This document shows positions 1-12,290 of a stretch of 64,000 nucleotides of DNA, one piece after another. The notes beneath the pieces are model-generated. The model had not been told where the DNA came from. It did no database searches and saw nothing but the letters and a program-made list of their open reading frames with translations. The position numbers and the translations under genes were made by a program. The stretch's first letter is position 1. Every line of letters begins with the position of its first letter. The stretch spans positions 844,210,001-844,274,000 of the forward strand of contig CM028129.1 of assembly GCA_016271365.2 (NCBI GenBank), read 5' to 3'. The stretch comes from Neoceratodus forsteri (taxonomy: Eukaryota; Chordata; Ceratodontiformes; Ceratodontidae).

Positions 1-566
1 GCAATCGGGGCTTCGGGAGGGGTGCCAGGACCACTAGACTACCAGGGCATTATGTCTATTCATTATTGCCATAATTGGGTCTACAGAAGGGAGGGGAATT
101 CCACTGGACTACCAGAGATTGCCAGGAAGTCGGTTGTACCATGATCAGGGTTACAGGACTGGGGTGCCCTGGCACACCCACAGTCTGCACATCATTCTAT
201 GCAGGGCACCTGGCATATTTTCCCGGGATGCCCTGTGCAATGCATGCATTTGGGGACATAATGACATGCAAATGGCCCCATTTGTGCCATGCATATATTA
301 TGGCTCCATTTGCATGCACAAGTCTGAATATCACAGGTGATGCTCCCAGCACAACTACAGTTGCGCTGGCGCATTCCCAGTCCTCACTGTCTGGGGAATG
401 TGCCAGCGCATTGTCACTGCGCCATACACAGTCTGTGCCATATTCAAAGGAGATGCACTATGGTGCATCATCTTTGAATATCTCCCTGTCTTGGCCCCGG
501 TGCAGCTCAGATGTGCTGCGCCCTCCACTTACGCCAGTGCCTGGCACAGTCTGAATATCCGGCCCA
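1..566. mobile_element. TA-flanked foldback element, right-hand part
   Basis: The window opens inside a non-autonomous element whose right terminus, reading GAATATCCGGCCC, ends near 566. That terminus is the inverted counterpart of the ends of the elements at 12897-14876 and 31096-32976. The interior shares with them the phrase CCACTAGACTACCAGGG (31-47, variant 101-115) and GC-rich blocks such as GCGCATT and TTTGCATGCA. No protein domain is visible; the short reading frames here are incidental. The left end lies outside the window, so length and target duplication cannot be measured. Confidence 0.65.
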
Positions 567-1013
567 CTAGGTTTATAATGTGCATGTATTAGGATGGTGC
601 AGCCACATGTTTCTGATGGTAAATAGCGCAGCACTGTAGTGTACCATGATATTTATTTTTTTAACTTCGAAATCCCATATCGTAGCTTATGAATGAAAGA
701 AATATGGGTATATTAATGTTTTTTCTTAAAAAAATTATTGGCGAAAAAAAACTATACGATGACTAAGAAATACTACGTCTTTAAAGAGGATCAAATTTAA
801 AACACTACATTAGTATGTAACATCGTTAAATTAATTGTATACAACAGCTAGAGACAAAATAGAAAGGAAGGGAATTTTTGTGTTATATGACACATCTCTT
901 ACCTATCGTATCTCAAAGTGCTTTATAAACCATGAAGAGCAGCACCTGCCATTAGGTGAGGCATACAAGGAAATGAAGAGAGATAAAGGTGGCTTAAGCA
1001 AGGCTCCAGATGG
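567..1013. other. Unassigned AT-rich spacer
   Basis: AT-rich single-copy-looking sequence with A and T runs. I see no coding signal, inverted repeat or element terminus in it. Confidence 0.5.
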
Positions 1014-1821
1014 TTAAAAGGATGCTGTCAGCACTTTACTTACTTTTCGGCAGGTACACCAAACATACCTCAACTGTCTGCAGCAGTCTATTACTTGATA
1101 CAGTAGATATGGCAGCAATGTACTCCCCAAAATAATATTTCCTTTTATTAATCTAATTGAAATTGGAAATTGCATTGGTCCCTTCAAATTCTCCCTGTAA
1201 CCAATGCCAAAGCACACTCACATTTGTAAATGGTGTTGAATACTGGAAGGCTTGTTCGCCTATCGTTGTACCCGAGTTAAGCTAAATACAGTTTCTTATA
1301 TGAGAAAGAAAACTGAACTCAGGAAGCTATTTCTGGTTTTCAAATGAGTGCTCAAAGTTAGTTAAATCATGGTCTGAAAGTTGAGCCATAATACTGGGCA
1401 TGCGCAATATCCATTTACATATACATGCATGCCCATATCATTGCTCTACTTTCAGACTGTGATTTAACTTACTCTGTGTGCTCGTTTGAAAATAAGAAAT
1501 AGTTTCCTGAGTTTAGCTTTCTTTCTCATATTAGAAACTGTATTTAGCTGAACTTGGGAACAACAAAAGGCGAACGAGCTTTCCAGCGCTTCAGTGTGAT
1601 GTACAAATGTGAGTGTGCTTTGGCATCAGGAGTAGGGAGTATTGGAGCAGACCGATGTGGTTTCACATTTCAATTAAATAAAAAAAAAAAAAGAAACATT
1701 ATTTCAGAGAGTACATCGCAGCCATATCTACTGCATTAAGAGACAGACTGCTGCAGGCAGTGCAGGCATGTTTGAGAGTGCTGGCCAAAAATTAAGTAAA
1801 GTGCTGACAGTGTTCCTTTAA
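1014..1821. mobile_element. Palindromic T2/Kolobok-like MITE
   Basis: An 808-bp near-complete inverted repeat folding about 1410. The outer ends are TTAAAAGGATGCTGTCAGC on the left and, in reverse complement, TTAAAGGAACACTGTCAGC on the right, and pairing continues inward through GCACTTTACTTA, the CAGTAGATATGGC block and the AAACTGTATTTAGCT block. TTAA at both ends fits a TTAA target site. TTAAAGGRR termini with TTAA duplications are the published signature of Xenopus T2-type MITEs, which are linked to Kolobok transposases. There is no coding capacity, so the element would need a transposase supplied elsewhere. The superfamily call rests only on termini. Confidence 0.75.
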
Positions 1822-1835
1822 GTAATACTTTAATA

Positions 1836-3050
1836 ATAATAATAATACCTTATTTATAATGCGCCTTTCAGAAAATCAAGGTGCCTTGACAATAAGATAA
1901 AACAGAGTGCAATAAAACAATTAAATACAGTCGCTTATAAAATTCAGATGTCAAATAAAATCAAGCAGGGTAGGCTTGATGCCACAAATGGGTTCTTAGG
2001 GCCTGTTTAAATCCCTACATGGTCGTGCACTCCTGGAGCTGATGGGGTAGAGAATTTCAAAGGGCTGGGGCCATGTACATAAATGCATGTGTCCCCCGAA
2101 GATTTTAAAGAAACCCTTGGAATCTCTGGTAACCTTATGTCAGCCGAGCAGAGTGATCGCCTGGGGCAGTAAGGAACCAGAAGCTCTTTCAGGTAGTCCA
2201 GGCTCTGTCTGCGTAGGCCTTTATAGGTCAGAAACCCAACTTTAGAGGTGATCCACCACTGCACTGGCAGCCAGCACAGTTCACGCAGCACTGGACAGAT
2301 GTGACAAGACCGGGGAGTTCCCATCAATAACCGGGCTGCAGCATTCTGCACCAGCTGTAAGCGGTGGATATCAACCCTAGGTAGCCCTAGATAAAGGGAG
2401 TTGTAATAATCAAGGTGTGAGGTCACAAAGGCATGGACCAGTGTAGGAAGATCTCCAGACAGAACTAGATGCTTAACCATGGAGATGTTCCTCAGATATA
2501 AAAGGAGGATTTGATGACTGCTGACACCTGTGATCGCAGTGTCAGCCCATTGTCAAAAATCACTCCCAGGTTTCACACCCATTCAGAGGTGAGGAGCTGG
2601 GAGCCTCCAAGGAAGACTCCTGAAGGGAAACCTGCTCCCAGCCCCTCTATTCGGTGACCCGGGTCCACAACGATCACCTCAGTTTTTGCCGAGTTCAACC
2701 ACAGCCAGCTCAAATTCATCCAACCCTGGATTTCATGAGGTAGTTATTAAGAGCTCTATCCTGGTCGGTGCAAAAGACAGGTAGAGCTGGATATCATCAG
2801 CATAGCAGTGAACCCTCAGCTCATACCTTCTTACAATGTCTCCAAGGGGTAGCATGTACAGTGTGAACAGCATGGGGAACAGTACTGAACCCTGAGGTAC
2901 CCCACATGACAGAGAGACTGCATTGGAGGAATAAATCCCTGACACCACCCTCTGAGCTCTGCCAGTGAGGAAAGATTTAAACCACCTGAGGACTGTGTCA
3001 GACAGGCCACAGATGAACCTCAGGCATGTGAGAAGAACCATTCATTAATT
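1836..3050 (-). mobile_element. L2-like LINE, 5'-truncated, antisense
   Basis: A non-LTR retrotransposon fragment on the minus strand. The frame at 2733-3041 carries reverse transcriptase (RT) motifs CGVPQGSV and YADDIQLYL, so the catalytic YADD is intact. The frame at 2007-2480 carries the downstream domain with SHLDYYNSLYLGLP and HRLQLVQNAAARLL, typical of the L2 group within the CR1/L2 lineages. The 3' end sits at 1836-1900 as TAATAATAATAATA followed by TTATTTATAATGCGCCTTTC, resembling the short-tandem tail of L2 elements. The endonuclease and most of the RT fingers are missing and at least one frameshift separates the two frames. It is a dead copy. Confidence 0.8.
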
Positions 3051-3930
3051 TACAATGTGAGCAGGAAATGGACACTCTTTTGTATGTTCTTCAGCCCCCC
3101 AGATGAGGCTCAAAGACAATTTTCAAAGTAATGTGTTCTGGGGGCCCTTTTAAGAATCATAGACTTCACAACGCTTAAATGTTTTTCAACCCTTTTATTG
3201 ATTTCCCCTACATTTCCCTCTGTGCCAGAGCGTGTTCACGGGGTTCATTTTCTTCTTTAAATCTAGTTAAAAGTATACATAAATGTTATCTTTCCATTCT
3301 CAGTTTTCCTTTTTTACAAAGTTTAATTTATACATTTATTCTGTACTAACACATACCAATCCTAAGGTTGTCATCATCATGTTTTCTGTCCTGCTTTTTA
3401 TTCTTAGTTTAGACAACAGTCTGTAGTAAGCCTGTTTGAGGTATTTGATTCTGTAATTTTAAAAAGAAGAATGCAAGACATTTATGGTTGCTATGACTGA
3501 AATGTTTGCTGGTAAATGATTCTAATTCTATGCTGCCTAAACAGGCTTGCCACTTTTGAACTGTACATTGCCATACCTTTGTTTTGTTTTTTAAGCTGCT
3601 TAAGGTGGAGACTTTCTGGCATTTGCCCTTTACTGTTAAGACATACTGTAAAGTGATTCATACATTTTTTACATTGCCAATTCATGGAGTTTGCTTAGTA
3701 TACAATTCAGTTTACTTTTTATATTCTTAAATGCTTTGTAAAGTTTTAAGGACTTACCTCCAACTTGCTTTTTATTGCCAAATCCTTAAAATTCGTTACT
3801 GTGCAGTGAAAGACACTTGCTGCTTCTCCTGTGGGCCTGTGCACTGTTGCCTCTTGCCTGTTTTTGTGCTAACCTCGGTTGCCCTAGTTATGACATCATA
3901 ACCAGGTGTTGAGTGTTTTTTCACATGTGA
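3051..3930. other. Unassigned AT-rich sequence
   Basis: T-rich intergenic-looking sequence. I see no recognisable domain, terminus or long inverted repeat. Confidence 0.45.
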
Positions 3931-3934
3931 ACAT

Positions 3935-4610
3935 GTGTGGTCCATTGCTATGCAACAGTACACTATCGCATGGTTGGGTGATAGGTTAGGGCACAAAAAC
4001 AGACTTGTTCATTTGCCTGGCTTTGTTCCAGTTAGTACTATCTGTTTTATGTGTGATGTTGCTTTGCAGGGTCCTGTGATGTCTACCCGTGGGAGCTGGT
4101 GCAGTGAGAGAAGGATCAGGTTTTAGATCTGTATGTGTCCTTTATGTGCTCATGGGTGGGAGGTCAATGGTGATTTGACCTTCCAGATGTCTTAGTGCTA
4201 TGAATGGACTTCTGGTCATTTCAGTTTATGCATCTTGTTTCTTACTAGTGACTCAACACTAAGCAGCAATACACTCTCTCATGAGTTGTGCAATTGGAAG
4301 GGGCAAAAAACAAGTTTGTTCATTTGCCTGGCTTCATTTCAATTGGTGTTAGTCTGTTTAGTGTGTAATGATGCTTTATGAGGTCCTGGGATGCCTGTCT
4401 ATGGGGGTTAGTGCTATGGGGATCAGGTTTTAGGTTTCCATATGTCCTTATGTATTTATGGATGGGAGGTCAGTCGTGATTTGACCTTCCATGTGTACCT
4501 TTGGTTGTGCACTTTGTGTTACTATTTGGATTTCTTTTACCAGGGTGTGATTCCTTAGTGCTATAAATGGACTCTAGGTCATTTCAGTTACACCAGTTAG
4601 TACCTTTTTC
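3935..4610. repeat. Diverged two-copy tandem duplication (~310-360 bp unit)
   Basis: Two adjacent copies share ordered landmarks: TTCATTTGCCTGGCTT at 4008 and 4319, GGATCAGGTTTTAG near 4112 and 4420, GATTTGACCTTCCA at 4172 and 4478, and TTAGTGCTAT...GGTCATTTCAGTT near 4192 and 4555. The landmark offset is 306-312 bp in the first part and about 360 bp at the end, so the second copy gained roughly 55 bp between GATTTGACC and TTAGTGCTAT. No coding content was recognised. Confidence 0.7.
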
Positions 4611-5220
4611 TACTGAGTTTGGGTTTGTTCTCTGGTTAGATTCTGATTTGATGGAGAAATTGGGAGATGGGACAGTGAAGTTCTATTTCTTCCTTGTTGG
4701 CATACCGTGAATGTGAATTCTTGTTTTTTGCCTCTTTCTTTGTCTTAAAATATTTATTTTATATGCATTTTAACATCTCTCAATATTGTTGTATATAACA
4801 TTATGTTATGATAAAATCAGTTAATGCATGCTTAACATGCTTTCACTTTAATACATTTTTGTTGATACAGTTGAACATGGCAGTTTATTTCTCTGTTAAA
4901 TACATTTAAGCACCATATATGTGATTTTTAAGCTATTTGTTTCTTGTCCCATATTTTTACATACAGTAAACATCTCTATATTTCATACTTAAAAATGCAC
5001 TTATTTTCAATTTTACATTTTATAAGGTTAAGTCCTTAGAACATCTTTTGCGTGTATATTCTGTATTTCTAACTCATGATACCCTTTACCAATTCCCATA
5101 ACCTGTTGTACATTGCATGTTATAGTGTGCTCAAAAAGTATGTGCTGTGCTGATGCTATTGTTCTGTGTTGTGTTAATGCCATTGCTCTGGATGCCTTGT
5201 CTGTATTTGATTATCCTTGC
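4611..5220. other. Unassigned AT-rich sequence
   Basis: AT-rich sequence with no recognised domain. It may include the decayed 3' flank of the adjoining Penelope-like element, since minus-strand coding remains start at about 5221. Confidence 0.4.
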
Positions 5221-6490
5221 TTAGTTGCATGCTCCCCAATTGGCTTCTACATTCATGTCAATATTTTGTTCCAGTGTTTTCATATTGAATATCCAGCGCA
5301 TTTCGGCGCTTACTAACATGTCCTTAAAATGTCCACCTCTTTCTGGGAGAAATACTTTTTCTAATCCCCAAAATCTCAAGGAGGCTCCACTGTGGCCAGC
5401 TTGTGTAAAGCGTGTTGCTACTGGAGAGTTTTCATCCTTCCTTCTTATGTCCCTCTTATACTCTTGTATCCTTGTTTTGAGCATTCTGCTTGTTTGTCTG
5501 ACATATAGCATATCAGAGGGGCACTGCATGACGTATATTGCTCCTTCTGTTGTGCAGTCTATGTGTTGTTTTATCTGGTGCCTGTATCCTGTGTGTGGGT
5601 GTATGAATATCTGTTTTTAGAGGTGTGGTTGCACACTGAGCATTTCCCACATGGCACCATTCCTGGTGCCAGTGGGCCCAGTGTTAACTGAATTTGTTGT
5701 GATTCTGGTTGTTTGTACTGTAATCTGACTAGTTGATCTTTTAAGTTTTTAACTTTTTTGGCTGCTATGATGGTCTTGTTTGTAATTCCGGGATGTGTTT
5801 GTTATCAATTTGGACTAGATGCCAGTGTTTATTTACTATCTTTCTAATCTCCAGCATTGTGTGGTTGTATTTTGTGGCTAGTACCACTCTCTGATTACTT
5901 TCCTGTGGTTTCTTTGCTTTCAACAAATCCAACCTGTCCTTCTGCTCTATCTGTCTCTCTGCTATTTGTAGAGTGTGTTCTGGATATCCTCTGTCCCTAA
6001 ATCTGTTTATCATGTTGTTGGTCTCTTTCTTTAAGTCCCTTTCTGTGCTACAGTTTCTCTTGACTCTAGTCAATTGGGAGTAAGGTATGCTATTTTTCAG
6101 TTTGCTCTTATGGAAGCTACTTCCATGGAGTACCGTGTTCCTGTCCATTTCCCTTCTGTATAATTAGGTCTCTAGTCTATTGTTTTCCTTTTTGATTAAT
6201 AGATCTAAATATGGTATTTCATCCCTTTGTACATTAATAGTGAATCTGAGGTTGGAATCCTTCCTATTTAGTTCCTCATAGAAATTTATAAGTTCTTCTG
6301 GGCTACCTTCCCTATAACAAAAAAATGTTGTCAATGTATCATAGCCAGGTGTGTATCTTGGTGTCTCCTCTATTGTGTATGTGGTGTCTCTCAAAGTTGT
6401 CCACGTAGGCATTGGTGTAGGCTGGGGCCATGGTGGCGCTCATGGCCATGCCTTTACACTGTTCATAGAATATTCCGTCAAATTCAAAAT
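5221..6490 (-). mobile_element. Decayed Penelope-like element, RT plus GIY-YIG
   Basis: Minus-strand remains of a Penelope-like retroelement. From 6490 downward the RT remnant includes a MAPAYTNAY-type motif and a YIDN box near 6330, where the canonical YIDD has its second Asp changed to Asn and stop codons lie on both sides. Frames at 6164-6412 (motif IPYLDLLIKK) and 5765-6148 (ending a linker with RFRDRGYP) follow. The last frame, 5221-5529, holds the GIY-YIG nuclease half: YVRQTSRMLKTRIQEYKRD, where the usual Gly of YVGQT is Arg. RT followed by GIY-YIG is the family hallmark. Multiple frame breaks show it is inactive. The L1 at 6.54 kb cuts off its 5' side. Confidence 0.85.
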
Positions 6491-6539
6491 ACTTTTTTGT
6501 GAGTATTATTTCTGCCATTTCTTGGAGAATTTGTGTTTT

Positions 6540-9228
6540 TGGTTTACTCCCTCATCTTCTAGCTCACCACCAGGTCTCCCTTTCATCCCCCATCTCTCTT
6601 CTGGAAGTGGAAGAAGCAATCAAGGGCCTAACTCTTGACAAGGTGCCAGGGCCTGATGGCTTCCACTCTAACTTCTACAGAACCTTCTCTAAGGAACTCT
6701 GTCCTTTGTTACTCAGATTGTATAGATACATGTTTACTGCTGACCCTCTCGATCCCTCCTCACTAGAAGCCACCATTGTCCTTCTTCTTAAGCAGGACAA
6801 ACTACACACAAACCCCGCCAGTTACCGCCCTATCTCTCTTCTGAACTATGATATCAAGATCTCAACCAAAATTCTCTCCTCACATATCGGGAAGGACTGG
6901 TCACACTCCTGAGCCCAGAACAAGTAGGTTTTGTGCCAGGAAGGTCCTCTGCAGATCACCTAAGGAAGTTGATGCATGTTTTTCAGGCCGCTCATTCTTC
7001 CCCTACTCTTATGGCACTGATTTCATTGGAAGCTGAGAAGGCCTTCAATAGAGTGGACTGGGAGTTTCTCTGGTCGACTCTATGGAAAATGTGCTTCCCC
7101 CACACTTTCCTCCAATTAATCCATACCATATATTCCTCTCCCTCCACCAGGGTTTACTGTAATGGTGTATTTTCCCCTCGCTTCCCTCTTTTCTCCAGTA
7201 CTAGACGTGGCTGCCCTCTTTCACCTTTCCTTTTCAATTTGTACTTGGAGCCTCTCCTGAGACATATCAAAATGACCCCACAGATACAAGGTATCCAGGT
7301 GTATGACTCCACTTTAAAGATTTCGGCATACGTGGATGATGTCTTTCTTCATTTAGAACATCCTGCTATTTTCCTCGAACACATGCTTAATGTAATATCC
7401 CAGTTCAGTTGTCTCTCTAACTATAAATTGAACCGTAACAAGACTGAAATGTTTCACCTTAATCACTATACTCACAAGGCTAACTTTCATCAATTCAGCA
7501 TGAAATGGTCCCCACACTCAATCAGGTATCTGGGCATACTCCTAGCCACTGACCCTTCTCTCACCAAGAAACTAAATCTGGATTACCTGGTGGCTCACAT
7601 CGAACAAGATCTCCACAGGTGGGAGTCTCTCCCGATATCCCTATGGGGACAAATCAATATTATAAAGATGAACATTCTCCCCAGACTCTTCTATCCCCTA
7701 AATATGTTGAATCTCTGGCTTCCTCTTTCCTTTTTCCAAAATGTAAATTTCCTCATATCTAATTTCATTTGGTTACATAAACATCCCAGATGCTCCTTTC
7801 TCAAGCTGAGCCTTCTCAAGGATTTGGGTGGTCTCCACCTACCTAATTTCCATTTGTATTACTGGGCCACCCACTTCTCTAAATGTGGAAGATGGCTCCC
7901 AAATTCTGAAGGGGAATATACCCCAATGTGGTTACAAATTGAGAACCAAATCCTACAACTGTATAACTTAACCACCTCAACCATTTTTTACCTCCTGTGG
8001 AAATCACTGCCAGTCTCACTCTACTACTCAGTGACTGGCACCTCAATCAAGGTTTTCTCCCAGTTTTGCTCCTCCCACGAATTCGTCCCCCAGAAAGACT
8101 TTGCTCAACCCATTGTTTCAAATCCCAATATCAAGATAGGGGACACGAGTCTTGCCCCAGGATGGCTACCCCAGCTAAGAAAGGCCAAAGTGGCTGATTT
8201 GTATTGTCAGGATTCTCTCCTTTCTTCTCCAGATATTCTTTTGAAATACAGCTTAAACTAAGTGCACATCTTCAAGATTTTTCAGCTCAGACACCTGTTG
8301 GGCCAATTACTGGGCACAACCCCTAAACCCTCTGTACTAAGTTCTATCTTGGAACAACTAAGCGAATTAGCCTCCAGGCCACATGCCATCTCCCTTTTAT
8401 ACTCTTGCCTTCTGGTCATAGGCCACCCTGAGCCTCTACCAGGTTCCAAAGTTTGGAATTCCCTGCTTCCAGATGTACCCCTTAACTGGTCACAGATCTG
8501 GAAGGATCTTTACACTTACAACTCTCAGGACAGGTTCAGACTCACCCAATACCACATTCTTAATGACATGTACTATACACCAGTTACATTGACCAGAATG
8601 GGCTGCCTCCCCTCTTCCATATGCTCTAGATGTGGTACTTCGGAAGGGAATATCCTGCACATATTCTGGTACTGTGAAAAGGTTTTCCCCTTATGGCAGT
8701 TAATCCAAACCAAAATGGATCCCTTACTTGGCTTGGAAGGTCTCTTTATTGTAGAGATTTGCCTTTTGGGTTGTATACCAACATCAGGCTCAAGGAGAGA
8801 AGATTTCACATGGCCTTAATCTCTATGGTTGTCAAGAAACCGGTACTTCAACATTGGATGGACCAGCTCACCATATCTTGCAGTGAATGGTTGAATGAAC
8901 TCTCAATGTGTTTCAGGACCGAACACTTGATTGCTAGCTCCCTCAATAGACTTCAGCTCTTTGACAAAAAGTGGGGCAAATTATATGCACAATATCTGCC
9001 TTAATTGTACTGCGGTTTCTTAACTCTCCATGTGCTTAATTTCTCAATACGTATGTTATACTTTTTGCCTATTTACTAGGGGCACACTCCAGGGGTGAAT
9101 TGGGGGGCTGGGGGAGGAGGGGTGGTTAGATAGTATTTTGTGTTAATTGTGGCCTCTTGCCTGACAATACTCCGATGGAAGCAGGTTTTATGACAAAACG
9201 AATAAAGAAGTTGAATTTTAAAAGTTTG
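6540..9228 (+). mobile_element. 5'-truncated L1-type LINE
   Basis: Sense L1/Tx1-like ORF2 lacking the endonuclease. RT starts near 6600 with KVPGPDGFHSNFYRTF and SYRPISLLN, passes a frame break near 6905, and continues in the long frame 6933-8261. After a stop the C-terminal domain runs 8262-8819 with a CSRCGTSEGNILHIFWYC segment (C-x2-C...H...C, the L1 C-terminal zinc-like motif), then shifts frame to end at 9003. A 3' UTR with AATAAA near 9200 and an A-rich end closes it. It abuts the PLE on the left and the antisense LINE on the right. A 442-codon open stretch suggests a relatively recent insertion. Confidence 0.88.
6933..8261 (+). pseudogene. L1 ORF2 reverse transcriptase segment (442 codons open)
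   Basis: The longest credible coding stretch in the window. In order it shows EQVGFVPGRSS-type RT motif 1 (just upstream and at the start), LISLEAEKAFNRVDW (motif A, about residues 29-43), RRGCPLSPFLFNLYLEPL (motif B, about 94-111), AYVDDVFLHL (motif C, DNA 7326-7355) and NYKLNRNKTE (motif D). The motif C aspartates are intact as YVDD. Motif A, normally LDAEKAFD, has Glu (codon 7029-7031) in place of the metal-binding Asp and AFN for AFD, which should impair catalysis. The Met start is incidental: upstream RT sequence continues in another frame. It is the RT core of a truncated LINE, not a host gene. Confidence 0.85.
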
Positions 9229-10369
9229 AACCATTTATAGTATTTTAATGAAGAAATTCTCTCTAAATCTGACCTGCCTGAATAATTCCATAATCCACTA
9301 TGAATTATTTCCTTAATTTCTTTTCTAGGTCTTAGATAAATTTCATGTAAGATTTGTATTAGATTCAGTGGGTAGAAATAATTTTTAATGACTTTTATAT
9401 ATGGGAAAGTAAAAGCTCTAGTTGAACAATTGATTTATTTCTCCAGGCATATTCATGGTAAGTGAAACTCTTTAAGAAGAAAAACTGATAATAAAAAATT
9501 AAATTGCCTTTCCAAAATTAATGACTGTAGGGACATCTGACCCAGTTCTAGTCGCAATACTAAAGCAGGTACAGATGGCAATGTCATAAGGACATATCAG
9601 TAAAATGTATTCATCTGTTGCTCCAAGGATCTACAGTGTGTATCTAAAGAAGTCTGAGCCCAAATTTTGGCCCCATATAACACACTTGAGCCAATCTTTG
9701 CATTTAATGCCCTAAGAACACCCGGAATTGAAGCCTTGCCTAATTTTGAATTAAAGATCTTAAATGCATTGAAGGCAGTTTTTATCTTAGTTATGAGTAT
9801 ATTCCTATGTTGTTTCCAAGTACAATTAGCAGAGAAATGGACCCCCAGATAATCATAACAAGCATTTGTCAATGCTGAATGTTTGCTTGCTGGCATTGGC
9901 ATTGGTAGTGTAGGAATTACAGAGCTGCATAATAGGAATGGCAGTGAAGTATTGAACTGAAGCCAACCCCATCACCACCCTGCAGATAGTGACAGGCATT
10001 GGGGTGTGCCTTTGGGTCATCAGGCATAATGGCCACGCCATTTCACCACACTCTACTATGCAGACACCGACAAGTGTCACGGTTTGCCTTGGGGTCTTTG
10101 GCCCTTATGCGCACCCCATTCCATCAGGAAATATTGTGAGACATGTGTGGTATAGGAGAATGGGGTGAACTTTGGGGCCAAAGAGTTCTAGGCACACCTC
10201 GATGCCTCTCAGTGGCTGCAGGGTGTGGGTGTGGGTGGGGATGGAATGGTATGAGCATTGCAGGTGACAATCCCAAGTCACAGCCCTGATGCCTGTCATT
10301 CTCTACAGGGTGGGGTGTTATGGTTGGAAACCCTAACACCTCAGGCATTCGTTGGTATTTTCACTCCAG

Positions 10370-11640
10370 AATTTTCAACATGGGTTTTGTGACCCCACCT
10401 CATGAACAGTGGCAATATCAGTTTGTTAGCGAAGCTGCTTTTGCACAGTGACTCACGGCATTTGTCACCACAGGTGCAAAACACATTCTGAACAGGATGA
10501 AAATGACAGCTGTACTGTTCATGGGGAGGTGTTAAAATGGCAATGTTGAAACTCTGCAGTGAAAATATTAAAAAACTAGTGAAGACACGAGCGTGCGTAG
10601 AAACTGTGCAACGTGCACCTGTAATGTAATTAGTTTGGGAATTGTTTGCAGCAGATTGTCAACACAGGCATTTTGGGACCTCCGGTCATGAAAAGTGTCA
10701 CTGTGATTTTCTTTATCTGTCCCGAACAATGATTTCCCACAGCGACCACGCATTTCTGTCCTGAAAGTGTGAAAACACATTTCAGCCATGTTGTGAAAAA
10801 TGGCAGCTGTACTGTTCATAAGGAAGTGTGGAAAAATGCCACTGGTGAAAATCTGGACTGAAAATATTACAAATTCATGAACTTACGAGGGTGCGTGGAA
10901 ACTGCTCAATGCTCACTCATAACACAGTCATTTTTAGGAATTTTTTCACCAGATTTTCAAAATAGCCATTTTAAGACCTTTTCTCATGAACAGTGTCACT
11001 GTGATTTTCTTAATGTGTCCCATACATTGATTTCGCACACCGACTGCGCCATTGTGCGCTACATGCGCGGAAACACATTTTGGGTGAGAAGTGAGAAATG
11101 ACAGCTGTACTGCTCATAAGGAGGTGTGGCAAAATGGCAATGTTGAAAATATGGAGGGAAAATATTGAAAATTCATGAACTTACGAGCGTAGAAACAGCG
11201 CAACGCATGCTCGTAAAATAGTCATTTTTAGGAATTTGTTCACCAAATTTTTAACATAGCCATTTTAATACCTCTGCTCATGAACAGTGTCACTGTGATT
11301 TTCTTAATATGTCCTGAACATTGATTTCACACACCGACTGCACCATTGTGCGCTACATGCGCCAAAACACATTTTGGGTGAGATGTGAAAATGACAGCTG
11401 TACTACTCATAAGGAAATATGGTCAAATGGCAATGTTGAAAATCCAGAGTGAAAATATTGAAAATTAGACGAACCTCGGTGCGTGGGAACAGCGCAATAA
11501 CTGCAGCTAGTAAAACAGTCATTTTAGATTTTTCACTCAACATAGACTTTGAGAGCTCACCTTATGAACACTGGCACTGTCATTTTGTTACTCTGTCCTA
11601 AAGGTGATTTCACACAGTGACCGCAGAATCATCCTTCGGG
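10370..11640. repeat. Tandem array, ~295-bp unit, about 4.3 copies
   Basis: The phrase CAGCTGTACT recurs at 10507, 10804, 11102 and 11395 (spacing 297, 298, 293). Each is followed by ATGGCAATGTTGAAA-like and GAAAATATT blocks and preceded by GTGTCACTGTGATTTTCTT and a CGACTGCGCCATTGTGCGC-like block. The first and last units are the most diverged. The array is internal to the 9859-12420 insertion and has no open frame spanning units. Confidence 0.85.
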
Positions 11641-11984
11641 CCCGATTAATGCCATGAGTGACAGAATTCATGAGGAGGGGTCCAAAAAGCTCCATGTTGA
11701 AAATTTGGTGCCAAAATTCCAAAAAATGCCTGAGATATGCAGCAAAGTTGAAAAAACCCTATTCTTTACATTATACAGCTTACCGGCATTTCCTCAGTTC
11801 ACGGTCAGCTTTGAAGAGTGCAGACGTGTTCCTGGTCCACCGAAGATCGTCGCGCCGAGCTCCAGAGGTAAGTATGGGGAGGGGGTGTGTGGGGAGGCAG
11901 GTTGCGCAGTGGATGAGCACGGGTGGGAGAGGGGGTTGAAGACAGCAGCGAGGGAAGGTTTTTTTCTTTCAGGTTTTTTTTTAT

Positions 11985-12290
11985 TTGGACTACGCGGGAC
12001 ATTTGCCATGCTGGGGTTGGCTCCCAGCATGGCAGCTGGAAGGCTTTTGGGGGGCAGTGGAGCCGATGGGGGATTGGGCACCCTGTTAGCCACAGGACCT
12101 GTTGCCACACTGGGGTGGACTCCCAGCGTGGCACCCGATAGTCTGGGGGGGGAAGTAGAGCCGACAGGGGATTGGGCACCCCTGTTGGCCATACAGACTG
12201 CAGGAGGGGACAGTAGAGCTGATGGGGGATTGGGCACCCCCATCAGCCATACAGTGTGTGCGTGGTGGAGGTAGGAGCACATGAGCATGC
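11985..12290. repeat. GC-rich imperfect repeats inside the insertion
   Basis: A G-rich block repeats GGGGATTGGGCACCC near 12,070, 12,168 and 12,225, each preceded by AGAGC(C/T)GA(C/T) and followed by GCCA(T/C)A. Spacing is irregular (about 98 and 57 bp). The repetition keeps frames open on both strands here; I regard those frames as by-products. Confidence 0.6.

Noticed and set aside
11654..12288. Overlapping open frames on both strands (up to 206 codons)
   Set aside because: They lie in GC-rich repeated sequence inside an insertion, with low-complexity Gly/Pro/Ser content and no domain.
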